Shown here one piece after another: positions 38,601 to 50,750 of a stretch of 64,000 nt of DNA. The DNA is from Chrysoperla carnea (lineage: Eukaryota; Arthropoda; Insecta; Neuroptera; Chrysopidae). A program made the translations under genes and the position numbers. Each line of letters opens with the position of its first letter. Within the stretch, counting starts at the first letter, position 1. The DNA is taken from assembly GCF_905475395.1 (NCBI RefSeq), contig NC_058337.1, positions 14,620,983-14,684,982 of the forward strand, read 5' to 3'. The notes under the pieces are model-generated. The model was not told the DNA's origin. It saw only the letters and a list, made by a program, of their open reading frames with translations, and did no database searches.

Positions 38601-41135
38601 CGTTGGTGGGGAGAATAAATACCGATTAATCATTAATTGGAATTTTTGGATTATTACAGAATATTTTTTTCTGCTAAATTAATTTGGAAAACCTTTTAAG
38701 GAATTCTGTTTATATATGTTTTCAAGATGATAAGAAAAACAATTTATTTTCTTTGAAACGTTTTTAAGAAGTAATTTATTTGTGGTAAAACCAGTAATAA
38801 ATACATTTATTTTTAAACATTGTTATAGATATATATATATACAGGTTGATTTATATATATATATAGCAAAATGCTTTAAAAGAAAAATGTTAGTTACAAA
38901 GGCACACATCTTATACCAGCATTGAATTCGATCTAAGTTTTTAGGTTAAATTAGAACCAAACTCTGATTCATAACTGACAAAGATTAGATGGACGCTTTA
39001 AATATGAAAGTTGTTCTTTATAATTACACAAATATTTCTTGTATGAAACATTTGTTTGTAAAGTGAATAATTGAGACAGAAATTGATACCAAAAATCTAG
39101 TTTTTTCTGCGTTTGAACAAAAACAGAAAAACAAACCATTTTTATTGGATTTATTGGATATTGAAAGAGTGATTTTGAATAAAAAATTTCAGTCCGTTTT
39201 TGCCTCAACTGTACGGTTTGCTGACAAATGTTTCGAACAAAAAATGTAACTTTTATAATCAATAACAACTTCCTAATTTAAAGTGTTCGTCTAGTGATTA
39301 CTTTCAATATGGAGTAGAGTGAGCTTGAAAACTTAAATCAACTTTAATGTCATCGCAAGATGTGCGCCTATACACCCAATATGTTTTGCATGAAGCATTT
39401 TTATCAATAACAATTATTATGTTTCGAGTTTCAAGGATATGTCAACTTAAAAAAAAGAAAGCCACCCTGTAGATTTCGTATCGTAAAAATAAATGTGATT
39501 TTTACCATCATTATTTTTTAAATCGTATTATATGCCTGAATACTTTCTCGATCGTAATAATCCTCTGGACACACACACCCCCGCGACCCCTACCACAACC
39601 ATCGACTACTTCTTGTAAATGCGATATTTTTTTTATGAGTCCATTCACTTATCGAGATTGTATATAAGAAGAAACGTGAACTCTCTTTTCAAAGTTTACG
39701 TCGCGTCTTTGACAATGAACTCCTCAAGACAAATGCAAAAAGAATGCAAACTACAATTAAACAAAGATGAAATATCGTAGACATTTAAACCAAAATGTAA
39801 AATGTATAAAAAATAAAATAAAAAAAATACAAGTTGTATTGCTGAATATAAAACGCCTACTTGTGAACTCTGTATTGCATTTGTGGCTACTGTTGTTGGG
39901 CTTTATACTCTCGTATGTGATACACTTAAGGCGTTATTAATAAATCACGTACTTCGTATAAAAAGTTATGATGCATTTTAATAAAATATATAATAAGGAA
40001 TAGTAAGTTCTCGTCTCAACTTTTGAAAAGTATTAAATTGATAATATCACTTGAAAATTTGTCTGCATTTTTTGTATTTAAGGAAATAAGAGCGTATTTA
40101 TGAAGCAATTAAAAATTATATATTTTTTCAATTTTAATTTTGTTATAACTTGACAATGTAAGACTTGTACTTTAGTCGCAGAAACAATGTAATGAAGTTC
40201 GAAAAATTTGAATAATAAGTCACATTTGTGTTAAGCGACCCAAAAAAACCCCGAGTAACGAGTTTGAACCGATTATATAACGAATTTTCCGAAAACTCGG
40301 TATACCGTTTGCCCTGGGCACCAGGTATCTCGGAAATAAATTCTGATCCCCGAGTAACAAGTTTGGAGTCATTTTCATCACGATTAATCGAATTGTGATT
40401 TTAGTATATTTATAATTTAAAATGCAGTTATAAAATGCATATTATTTATGCAAATTGCATATTTTTACCTTGTTAAAAATCTATTTATTTCACAAAATGA
40501 CGCTCTAACGAATCGAATGCCGAAAACCGCATTCAAACCCGATTTACTGTTCAAATTTTCCGAACTTTGACTGTTTTTTGTATTTTCTTTCTGTGGCTAC
40601 TTATTTAGTTTTTAATTTGACTTCTTTATTGAAACATTGTTGTTTCTATACGTACATATGAGTTAAATGGAAATAAAATCTTGACACTTGATTGGTGGCA
40701 AATTAAAGCATCCCTATCTTTCATTAAAAAAAATAACTGTTACAAGGTTAACTGTACACATAAACAGATATCTCACACTTAGTCCAAATGCAGTAAACAA
40801 TACGTATCTAACTGCATTTAATTCCATCCATATTCAATGTGTACTCATGCGCATACAACCATGACCAAACTTAAATTACGTCATTGACCTTTTTTTTTTT
40901 TAAATGAATATGCAAAATTAATAAGAACAATAATAATACTAACCTTCCAACAAGCATGGTATATAAAATAACACCTAACGACCACATATCCGCTGCTTTA
41001 CCCGAATAATGAGCGCCAGCGCGTAATATTTCAGGACTAACATAAGCAGGACATCCACGTTTATCATGTAATATATCATCTTCTGGATCTTCCAATACAA
41101 CGGCATCTTCTAATGATTCTAATTTTAATTCGGAT
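29624..41135 (-). CDS. trbl: Tribbles pseudokinase, C-terminal two exons (partial, 5' part absent)
   Basis: Tribbles proteins are catalytically weak or dead kinases that act as scaffolds, bringing substrates to the COP1 ubiquitin ligase and binding MEK1 or AKT. Exons are 41135-40944 and 29891-29624. They join in phase: AG plus A makes the Arg of VGR, followed by YPF. The first exon reads [20 protein letters not shown], with SLE where true kinases have DFG, then [11 protein letters not shown] and the APE/F-helix region [18 protein letters not shown]. The second has [16 protein letters not shown], then VLLHPWL (MEK1-type site), and ends with DQQVPD (COP1-type motif) and an acidic tail before TAA. 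About 152 codons are seen, and the upstream exon must end in phase 2. The N-lobe and the RDLKLRKF region were not found up to 64000. No frame damage is visible. Confidence 0.93.
30060..30235 (+). repeat. Repeat family A, partial copy
   Basis: It matches the 3' half of the family: TAGCTATGTTTCAAGTGCGA, a TTCGTACCCGAAACAA block, TCAAAATCGGTTCAATTTGG and a second TGTTTCAAG block. The CCCC opening is missing. Confidence 0.6.
30268..30521 (+). mobile_element. tRNA-derived SINE with ATT-rich tail
   Basis: GGTTCGAATTC at 30333-30343 fits the RNA polymerase III B box (GGTTCGANTCC) with one mismatch. An A-box-like GGCTTGTTGAGGCG lies about 45 bases upstream. A non-tRNA body follows, and it ends in an ATTATTGTT-type repeat. 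There is no intact tRNA fold, so this is a SINE and not a tRNA gene. Confidence 0.7.
31169..31333 (-). mobile_element. LTR fragment, same family as the LTR near 7 kb
   Basis: Read on the minus strand, this segment matches about 7020-7205. Shared words include TATATTCATTCAAC, AACAATATCGTT, ATATTACTTAAACAGAGATA and GAACATACGT. Only the 5' part of the LTR is present. It lies in the tribbles intron. Confidence 0.6.
32311..32748. mobile_element. Foldback element with arms of about 185 bp
   Basis: The left arm 32311-32498 and the right arm 32564-32748 are reverse complements with scattered mismatches. Shared blocks are GGAATGTGTTTCTTA, GTGTCAAATATCAT, GGCATGAGTTAGT, TGTTAATAAACAA, AATGTTAAAGTT and ATAGGCAACTTG. 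The loop is about 65 bases. It lies within the tribbles intron and would form a long hairpin in that pre-mRNA. There is no coding capacity. Confidence 0.8.
35124..35809. mobile_element. TTAA-flanked MITE family B, copy 2, containing repeat A
   Basis: Left end TTAAGGATGTATAATCAAG; right end read inward TTAAGGATGTATGAACATG. The right 240 bp is closely similar to copy 1 (CCAAGTGAAAATTATCAAAA, ACTTTCAAAATATGT, TTTATATCGATTTTCAATG). Between the ends sits repeat family A (35229-35520), which copy 1 lacks. The left side also shares GACAATAAGATAAAAATAAT with the middle of copy 1. Confidence 0.75.
35229..35520 (+). repeat. Repeat family A, copy 2 (inside a TTAA-flanked element)
   Basis: It has the same CCCCGAA opening, TTATAAATTTGACCGCTATG, CTGTCTGTGGCATCGTAG, and two direct 'GGAGAGTGTTCT...TGTTT' sub-blocks as the other copies. 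It is nested in the element at 35124-35809. Confidence 0.7.
36441..36690 (+). repeat. 100-bp minisatellite, about 2.5 copies
   Basis: The unit starts near ATCTTAAGATCAAAATCGAG and includes AGTATTCCTTATTT, AAGTCAGGAAGGATC and TTGGTTCAAC. Landmarks fall exactly 100 bases apart (36451, 36551, 36651). The third copy has a short deletion and then ends. The open frame through the first unit is incidental. Confidence 0.85.
40249..40368 (+). repeat. Pair of 19-base direct repeats
   Basis: CCCCGAGTAACGAGTTTG at about 40249 and CCCCGAGTAACAAGTTTG at about 40350 are 101 bases apart. The GC-rich pair stands out in an AT-rich intron; its meaning is unknown. Confidence 0.5.
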
Positions 41136-43429
41136 CTGTAAAAATAAATAAAAAGGAATTGTTTTAATAGGGTCCTTAGTTATTAACAAGAAATTTTAAA
41201 AATTGAAAACCTTCCAAATTTAAATGTAAGTGTAAAAAAATATTGACTGAAGTGGGTGTCTTAAATATTATTTTTAATTTTTGTTGATTGAAAGAGGTCG
41301 ACCTTTCAAATTAATTATATTAGACCGCATTGTGTCAATTATGTATGAAGAAATTATTCTCCATATCGTGGGTTATTTTTATTATCTAATTATTTTTGAA
41401 TAACTTTCGATAAATTTCGCCACTTATAAGATTTTTCTGAAACTAGATACAACACTCTTTTAGAATAATACAGATTTTTGTGTGTGAAGGTAATAGGTGA
41501 AAAAAAATTGAGAGGCAATTTTCAAGAATATACTTGTCCTTGTATGTATGGCTTATACACATACCACTGTTTATAACAGCGCATGTAAGACACACGATAT
41601 ACTGTTGGCCAATTAACATTGCAATATATTGCACATTGTTTAAGAGATAAAATGAAAAATACACCTGCCCTTGAAAAAAAGTGTTTCATTTATGTTGTCA
41701 TCTAATTACATTTCGAACTAGTAACGACAAAAAAACACAGTTATTCCAAAGTTTTAAGTTTTCAATTCTGTCGACAATCCCTATGACTGCCAATTATTTT
41801 TTAAGTATTTTTTACTTTTTTTAAGTTGGGTACTTTTATTGAGTTTGCCCATCCATTGCATTGTTAGGAAATAATGCATATAAACAAAATTTTATTATTG
41901 TTTATTTTAAATAATTTGTTTTTTAAAACAAAAATTGCCGGAAATATTTTTAAAAACAAAAATTGTATTTATTTGAAATACTAAAAAAAAAAAAACATTT
42001 ACGTAATTTTAAAAGTTACAAAATTTCATATTTTCGAAATTAAAAAAAAAAAATTGATGTGAGAATTTTATAACTGATTACACATATGTAAGGTGTAGTG
42101 TAATATATTGAAGAAAGCCACACCTGGATATTACAAAAAATTACGAAAAATAAAACTACCATAAAGGTATCATATCGTATTTAATATTAATACATAAACA
42201 TGATATAGCCATACCAATTACAAAGCCAGTGTTTGAGTGTACCTAGGTATGGTAACTAGTAAGGTACTTATGAGAGAGATAGATAGATTTGTGTGTTGTT
42301 TAGTGCAAGAATTAAATATTAAGTAATGTTATATGATTGTGAACTTTAAGTGTACATAATATAATAATCATAATGTACCAATGATTCAATGTACATCAAC
42401 TTCACTCTAGAAATTATTCTTAAATACCCATAAACTTATAAAATTTATAGCAAACCAAAGATTACATATTACTTATGTTCTTTATCTACGCTCGTGAGAT
42501 AAAAACTACATTTCTCACTATATATGCGTGGGAAAAATAGTTCATTACCGCCCTAGTGTCGTAATGAACTCATGACCACACTCCAAATTATCTACTGTCA
42601 AAATTATTAACGTATTTCTGCGACTGCCCAATTCGTTTTAAGCGTACGTTAATAATCCTGAGTATTCACACCCTGCATGTTTTTTATTTCAGGCGTTTCC
42701 ATGGTAACGATAAACTACTTTATTAATATAATTTTTATGGACATATAAGTCTATGATTGAATGACCACATAAGTTTATGGTTTGAATAAATGGTTTACAT
42801 TGACAATTTATCCTTCAATTGTTTTTCAACAATTAAAATTTATAATTACGTACAATTAAAGATAACTTTAAATGATGTGGATGAAATGAAATCATATGCA
42901 TTTTGTAAGTCTATTGATAATATTTAGTTTAAAGACAATTTAAAAATAAAAAAATTTTATATAAAATTATTGTACAATATTTTATTTATTTATTTTATAT
43001 GAAATACTATAACAATATTATAACAAATACCTACAACAAGTGTATTTTAAAAGTTTCTCAAATATATTACGATATTTGTATGAACATACACTTATAGAAT
43101 AGCATACATTAACACAACCAATTTCAATTTTGTAAAGTTCTATCTTTTTCTTCATTGGTGACTATTATTAATTACGCTACTAAAGTTGCGAACATTCAAT
43201 GCAGCAGATGCAAGTTATTCTACACCATGTTCCGTTATTGACTGCAGAAACCCAGCTTACCAAAATAAGCTCATCAAGAGCAACAAAAAAAATATTTTCC
43301 AAATTTGGATTTGAGGCCTAATTTGGGAGATACGGGTTTGGCAAAAATTGATAAATTTGTTCATTCACTGACTATCATTCGATAACCAGTAGCCAATGAT
43401 AATCAGTAGATATTAGTAAATTTCACTTA

Positions 43430-43705
43430 ATAATGGAAGGGATTTTCAAAAAGTATAAAATTATTTAATTGGATTTGGTCAAATTACCCCACTTTTTGTA
43501 TTTTTATTAAATTATTGTGAGAAACCATTAAATTATTTTACGTAAACAAACAAACCATGCGACAAAAGGCGTTTACGTCCAATGGTATAATGTTTACTCA
43601 CAATTATTATTATTTTCTCAAAATAAAAATATAAAAAGTGGGATAATTAGACCAAATCCAATAAAAAATTTTTATACTTCTTTAAAAATCCTCCTCCTAT
43701 AATGT
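43430..43705. mobile_element. Foldback element with arms of about 100 bp
   Basis: The left arm (43430-43530) contains AAAGTATAAAATT, ATTGGATTTGGTCAAATTA and CCCACTTTTTGTATTTTTAT. The right arm (43583-43705) carries the inverted match: AAGTATAAAAATT, ATTGGATTTGGTCTAATTAT, CCCACTTTTTATATTTTTAT. The loop is about 50 bases. From 41136 to 43429 and from 43706 to 47227 I found no other supported feature. Confidence 0.75.
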
Positions 43706-44049
43706 ATGTGTTCCATTTAAAATAAACGAAGCTGATTTCTCTTTGGCCATGAAGACGTCTCCAAATAAAAATAACTAAATAATGCATTTTTATTCCTCCA
43801 AAAAATGAGCAGCAACGTGTTTTCCGTTTCTTTTAAACGTGGAAACTTTAACAAAATCATTCTGTATATATGTATATACATGATTAATACTATATGATAT
43901 GAAATAATTGTGTAATCAATATAATATTATTTATAAGAAATAAGAAATGAATTGAATTTTTCAAAAAGCTACACCTTAAAAATTTTTATTACTTAATCAT
44001 AAAAATATTACCTATAACATATTATAAAGTGTGATTACGATTATATTTT

Positions 44050-44072
44050 ATTATTATTATTATTATTATTAT
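44050..44072 (+). repeat. (ATT)n microsatellite
   Basis: About seven uninterrupted ATT units. Confidence 0.9.
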
Positions 44073-47000
44073 GTATTTCGATTTTTTATATTTTAAATTA
44101 ATAATAATCTTACGACAACTTTTACGAGAACAAATAAAGTTGCAATTGTATGTATTTCATCATAATATTATACATTGTTGAAAAATATTATTTATGTATA
44201 ATTTGTTCTCAGTCAGTCACTTTACGTATATGGGCGTTGCACTAACTAACACAACATTGTAACAAATTATTGAACTATTTTTGATTAGTACGAAAAGTTA
44301 GTATTTTTTTGGATAAACTTGAATTTTGAAAGTGTTTCATTTCAAGTTCTAATTGATAGTGGGAGTTCTTAGAGCGTGGAGTAATATTTTTAAACCACAG
44401 TTAAATTAGAATAATTCAATATCCAGCTCGATCTTAATCATGTAGGGGGACCCGAGCAAAATATTCGTCTTCGCCTTCCTATCAGCGTTCTTTAAAGTTT
44501 TTTAAAAGGAAAAACAATATGCATTTATTCGAGAACTTCATAAATTTTTATTTAACAGTATTTTCAAATAGTTAACTATGTTTGGTGTTTTATCTAATTT
44601 AATCTATAACCTAATAATGGGGGATATTCCTGATGTCGAATTGGCCATATTACCCATAACAATGTAAAACTAGATTTGATACCATGACAAAATTTGAAAG
44701 TGAAATTAATATTGATTAAAAAACGAAGAAGTTATAAGCAATCAAAGATTGCATTCAAAAATTACCCATCTAATTTTAACAAGACAAAGTGTTATATGTA
44801 ATCTCTATGTAGAAGCGTCACTACGGCGGGTATCTTCCTCTTTGTTTAATTAGGAATTTTAAACGTTCATATCTTGCATAGTAGTGAAGATTTTTAAACA
44901 ACCAACTTCAATTTTCTTTTCGTGAAGTAAGAATTCTGAAGTGACAAAAAAAGTTTAATCCGATTCCCTTCTTTGTTCTAAAGTAGATAATAATATTTAT
45001 ATTTCAGGATAAATTTTATTAATTGAATTATTCATATGTATGTGTTAAGTGATTTAGATTCGCTAAAATAAAATAAAAAATACGAATTAGATTGTATTAA
45101 ATGAAATAAAATGTTTGTAAGTTATTTTATAAAACCATAAGAAAGAAAAATGATTGCATTAATAAATTTGATGCAATATTTCCATATATCTTAAGTAAAT
45201 ACAAATATTTTGAAAAGATTGTGTAGTATTTTATATATTTTGAAATCATTACCTACAACTTACAATATTAATGTAGGTATAATTTTATTATGTTTCAATT
45301 TTAACTTTATTTAACTCAACGTATCTAGTATATATTTTAAAACTAAACCATACCTATATATACATAATACATATGATTTATTAATTTACAAGAAACAAAC
45401 AAAAAAATAAAAGTTGTTGCAATTGTTGACGACTTATAAGTCAATTTGATTTTAAAAGTCGTTTATTTTATTTGTATAATATAATAATTATTGTAAAATT
45501 ATTTGTTTTATCATTATATTTTATCTTATAATTCGAATTATCTTAAAAATTGTATTCTTGTCTAAATAAACTTTACTGTTTATTACTTCAAAACATTTAC
45601 AGTTTATAATACACAGAATGTTCGCCAATAAATAAATATACGTAAACATTTAGCGTGTATTCTTTGATTATATTTTAAGCCCAAAAACACCTTATAAACT
45701 TTTGTTCAAAACAAAATACTAGTTTTATGAGTTACGGCAAATAAGATATCGTTGATATTTAAAATCAGCATTATTTATTAAATTAAACAACCAACTAGAT
45801 ATAATTACTGTTAAATTAAATATTGCTCATACTTCTTTTAAAGAAAAGCCTAAGTATTTTCGACTGAAAATTGATAAAGAAATATGCTGCCCAAACATTC
45901 ACATTAATTTACTGTATATAAATTCAATATCGTTAATTTGCAAGAAAATAAATGAGAATTTGTAGTTTTAATAATAAATTATAATTAATTACAATTAAAA
46001 AATTTAATTTAATAAAAAGTAATAGAGAAAATGTATTAATATTTTTGGCCACCAATTCATATATAAATGAAAGAAAAATTCATCTTAAGTATCCGTAATT
46101 TTTATTTAACATTAACAATTCCATTTTGTTTATTAATAGGGAATATTAATGTATTTTTTTTATATTTTTAATTCATTGTTTACACCGTGTTTAAATGCAG
46201 TCCTTTTGACGCTCTCTGTTGATGACGTATTAATATGTGGTCTGTCTGTTGGTGACAGTTCAATGTACTGTTTATTACATGTGTAATTACCACGTATGTA
46301 GTAATTATAGTATATATTTATGGTAATACCATACAAAATATAAGTAGTTAATACCATACAGTATATCAACAAGTCTGACAAGCCACGTACTATGACGTCA
46401 TATCCGTTTTAAAATTTGAACTTCCGTTTAGAATATTTGAATTTCTCTCACTGAATTTGTACTTTTATTAATTAATTTTAAGTAATTAAAAAGATATCCA
46501 ACCAGTAAAGTTTTTTTTCATAAACTCAACAGATTTCAGTACATATAAAGTATATAAACAATTAAATAGGTTAGTTTCTTTTGTCTCCTATCATTTGTTT
46601 ATTCTATAGCAATATTTGTACAACTTCATTTATATCTTTATTAAAATGAAGGCACTTAAAAAGTTTCTAAAGAAAGTGAAATGTACATTAAACAATAAAT
46701 TCTAACATTATGAGACAATCTTTTTAAAAGTTAAGTAGTAGGTACCTAACTTTTATAAATAAAATAAGTAAATTGATTGCAAAATATATAAATATATCGG
46801 TATAATATCTAATAACAACACAACAACAGGTATAATTTATAAAGTAATATTTTATTACAATTTAATAGGTATCCAAGTTACTATTAATGAGATAATATAA
46901 TACAAGTTACAATACTATACACGTCTATTATTCAGCAGCTATAATAATTAAAAAATCTTTAAATAATTATTGAAAATACATCGAGATATCAATTTCAAAT

Positions 47001-47227
47001 AATTTATTCATCGGCACGTATTTTCTTTTACAATCGTTTGTAAAAAAAATTATGTTTATTAGATAGAAAATGTGATAAATTTATTACATAGTTTATTCAA
47101 AAATAAAATACATATACTAGAACAGGCGGCTCTGGCTGGAGTTGAATGTGCAAAAGATGAGTACCGCATTTTGTCAATTGATTCTTGTCAGAAACCCTAT
47201 TGATGTTTAATTCCCATTATTAACAAC

Positions 47228-47690
47228 TAGCTGTTACCCGCCCGCTTTGCTGGGCAACATCCCCACTTGCACCCCTCCCCCCACATTTCCTTGCGTTGGA
47301 TAACATTTTTGTAATGTACACGTCATGCTCTTTTATTTGATACCCCACTTAGATATATTTGTAAATATTCGATATTTCCTTAACACTTTCTCGCTACATC
47401 TTTCTACCTTCCGAAGGTTACAAAAATTTCTAAATGTAATTTAAAACATTCTGACCAAGTTTTGAACTATTAAAAGCCATAATTGAAAAATATGAATTTT
47501 TTATTCATGAACACCCCCGCAACTCCCCTTGTGGGTGGAATTTCGTAAAATCCGTTCTTAGCTGACCTCTACTTGGCAAAAGGAATATTCCTCCCAAATT
47601 TCAAGTCTCTAGGTCTTATAGTTACAGAGATATCGTGATGAGTGACTATCTATCTATCTATCTATCTACTATATCTATAGAAAGTCTCCT
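47228..47690 (+). repeat. Family I-like repeat with (TATC)n tail
   Basis: It opens CTAGCTGTTACCCGCCCGCT. Near the end it has GGTGGAATTTCGTAAAATCC, TTCTTAGCTGACC, AAATTTCAAGTCTCTAGGTC and TTATAGTTACAGAGAT, then a tetranucleotide tail at 47646-47668. A microsatellite tail in this orientation suggests a target-primed (LINE/SINE-type) insertion on the plus strand. Confidence 0.6.
47646..47668 (+). repeat. (CTAT)n microsatellite
   Basis: About five and a half uninterrupted CTAT units at the 3' end of the family I-like repeat. Confidence 0.9.
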
Positions 47691-48639
47691 ATATATTTAT
47701 AGATGAGTAAAACAGAGATACAAAATATCTCAGTCTTACACACTGTTATTAATAAGAATTATAACATCTTTAAAGAATTAAAAGTTGAGGCTTTAGAATT
47801 AAAGAATCTGTAATTTCTCTTCAGAACTTCATAAAGGATGTTCAAACATTATTTTAGAATTTTGATAAGCTCTAAAATTGCACACTCAACTCCATCCAGC
47901 GCCTGTTCTATACGAATTGATAGTCAATTTTGATTGTACATAAATTCCAAAAAAAAACAAAAGGTGTATTTTTTAATTTTTGTTTTGATTGTTCGATAGA
48001 GGTGGCGTGATAGTTTGGTTTTTGGAAAGATTATTCACCTTTTTTTGCATGTTGTTGGTGTGTATTGAATATTAATTTGACAATTCATTGAACAATGTTT
48101 TTTTTTTCGTGTGAAGGAATATTTTATTTTAAAATTTTGTCATGTGTAAATATATTTTTATATAAAAATTTTTAACAAGATATCATCTATACAATATTGA
48201 CATTATAAGGGAAAATATGATATGATATACAGATAAATAATTTCAAATTAAAGGAATAAAAAATATTTAAGTAAAAAATACTTTTAGTATAAGTTTCAGC
48301 ATCACGATCTTCATAAATCATTCAAATGAAGCGCTTATACATATCAAACTATGGTGGAAGCGGGAAGAAAAATCTAAATTTAGTTAGCCAACGCTTCCGC
48401 GATTTTTTTCATAATAATTGTTTGTTATTCTATTTAACCTCAGACACTTAAACTAGAATTGAACCCACAAAATTTATGAACGCAATTAACAATACGTAAT
48501 TAACTTGAAAATAAACTAAAAATTCAATGCATTAATTTTTAATAGCTCTATACCATTCATCCATCTGGAGGTCGAATTTTTTATTACACCTTAGGTGTAT
48601 AATATGTCTTTGTACTTAACATTTATTTAAACAAGTGAA

Positions 48640-49150
48640 AACAAACAGTTGACTGAGTTAATTGTTGAAATACCAGGTATAGACAGTTATGATTACGTAA
48701 TGGTTTGTTTTTTGACGTCACGTAAGTACAGAAAGATATGCATTCTTAGATAGATACATTCATAACTGATACTCCCATATAATACATACTATACAACTTG
48801 TACCTAATACAAGAGTGATGTTTACAAAAAAATGTTTCAAACAAAAGTTGTATATTTTTTATATTTAAACTTTTGTTCTTGCTCTAATGGTTTACAAGGC
48901 CCAATTGATCTATTGATGATCTATGGCACTTTTTACATGCTAAGCACGCTATAAAATTTCAGCTTGACATCTCTTTTCTTTTTTGAGTTATAGTGTTGAC
49001 AGACAGGCAGATAACTGGAAATGGGCTATTTTGGTGATTCTATGAACACCTGTCCTACTAGAATTTTGTTCGTAGCATCAATATTTTTAAGCGTTACAAA
49101 CTCGGAACTTAACTTAATATACAATGATATATTTCATATATACATGGTAT
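48640..49150 (+). repeat. Repeat family C, long copy
   Basis: Shared with the minus strand of 19755-20298 are CAAGTGAAAACAAACAGTTG, TAATTGTTGAAATACCA, GTGTTCATAGAATC on the complementary strand, and TTCGTAGCATCAATATTTTT. It is about 500 bp, non-coding. Confidence 0.65.
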
Positions 49151-50153
49151 AAAAATGTTGAAGATTGGTACAACCTGGTTTATTAAAAAGATGTCAAAAA
49201 TGTGATGTTACGCGATTTTTTTGTTTTGTAAAATAGCTTCAAGCAATTTTATGTAAGAATTAAAAACACTTTATAAGCAACATCTTCTCTATACTTAAAA
49301 AGTTTTGATCTATCAGCAGTCAATAGCCTTTTTACTTAAACAAATATATATAAGCAACATTGCATAGTATGATATAAAATTCTTTATGTATACATTACAT
49401 TTCTTTTTAAATGAAAAGAAATAGTTTTTTTTACATTTATTTTCACTAATTAGAAAGTCATAAATAATTATTTATAAATAAATTTAAAAAAAAGTACCTA
49501 TTGTATAAAAGATCGCCTACCATTGTTAGTTAGTTAATATCCAAGACATTATATTAAAATAATTGCATTATATTTGTTGATTGAAAGAAAGAAAGTTAAT
49601 AAAATTTCTAATATTAAATTATAATGCACTCACTCTAAATTATATAAGAATAGTTGTCTAAGTATCTACTTAATAATAGTTAATATTTTTTTTTAATTAC
49701 TCTCTCACAAGAAGAAATCATTTCCCTGTATGACGAAATCATAAATAATGATTTACTGTAAATTAGATATGATTTAAAAAGTAGGTAATTTTCCAAATCT
49801 TGCTTAAAAATTGACAAATCTGAGCCTTCCTTTTTTCTTCGTAAACCACTTTAGTGGCATTTTGTCGTCCTGTACCAAAACTAGATTCTTCACTTCATAT
49901 TTTGATTAAACAATTTAGAATTGTTCTTCGGTAAGTATTTAATTAATGAAAGGACAATAGAATCGTCGATAAAAAGTAAAGAAACATAATATAATGAGAC
50001 AAAAATTTTAATTTTGTATAAATTTAAAAAGTTGGTAGATTTTCCTTGCGAGTTAGTAGATTTGAAAAAGATACCTAAAAGTTGGTAAAGTTGGCATTAC
50101 TGACTTGTGACATCAGTTTAATTCGTTTATATTTGTTAAAGTTCTGATATTTT

Positions 50154-50750
50154 TTAAGCTAGTACAAGCGCCAATAAGGCAATTTTAGACTTAGGATTGA
50201 AATTATTTGTAAATTATTTTGTAAACTTTGATGATGAATTTTGTTATAACTTCATGAACATAGACGAAAAATAAGAATAAAACTTTTGGAGAAATCTGTG
50301 AAAACATATCATCCACCGTTTTAACCCCCCGAAACAAAAAGGGGTGTTATAAGTTTGACCGCTATTTCTGTGTTTATGTCTGTCTGTGGCATCGTAGCGT
50401 CTAAATGGATGGGTCGATTTTGATTTTTTTCTTTCGTTTAAAAGCTAATTTTATGGAGAGTGCTCTGTTTCAAGTGCGAGTTTAGAATTCCGTACCCGAA
50501 ACAAGTAAAAAATAAACAATGATCCTCAAAACCGGTACAGTTTGGAGAAGGCTCTAAGGAAATAGAAAATTTAATGGAGCGTGTTATTAGATATGCTTCA
50601 AGTGCGAGTTTACGGTTCCGAAGTCATTTATTTAAATAATCGGGCAACCTTCCCTAAAATTTTCACAATTGATTTAGACTTAGTCCAACTATATATACAA
50701 AAAAATCAAGCCTTTTATCCAAAATTGCCCTGGCACTCGTACATCCTTAA
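50154..50750. mobile_element. TTAA-flanked MITE family B-like, copy 3, containing repeat A
   Basis: Right end read inward is TTAAGGATGTACGAGTGCC followed by GGGCAATTTTGG. The left end TTAAGCTAGTACAAGCGCC with GGCAATTTTAG is a diverged version. It shares GATGAATTTTGTTATAACTT with the reverse strand of copy 1 near 28090 and carries repeat family A at 50322-50625. Confidence 0.65.
50322..50625 (+). repeat. Repeat family A, copy 3 (inside a TTAA-flanked element)
   Basis: It opens CCCCCCGAAACAAAAAGGGG, then GTGTTATAAGTTTGACCGCT and CTGTCTGTGGCATCGTAGCG, with two later 'TTTCAAGTGCGAGTTTA' sub-blocks. It is nested in the element at 50154-50750. Confidence 0.7.

Larger units (their letters stand above)
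29892..40943 (-). other. 11 kb tribbles intron filled with repeats
   Basis: The donor on the minus strand is AG|GTTAGT at 40944/40943, and the acceptor is TTACAG|A at 29892/29891. The intron contains a repeat-A fragment, a SINE, an LTR fragment, a long foldback element, a TTAA-flanked element and a 100-bp minisatellite, all listed separately. The stretches 32760-35120, 35810-36435 and 36700-40940 are AT-rich with no recognisable gene. Confidence 0.85.

Noticed and set aside
38408..38629. 73-residue frame with a fairly protein-like composition
   Set aside because: An AG precedes it, but no family was recognised and no partner exon was seen. It could be a decayed repeat frame.
39650..39720. 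Plus-strand promoter with TATATAAG and a GC-richer stretch
   Set aside because: No open frame or splice-supported exon follows it; it lies in the tribbles intron.
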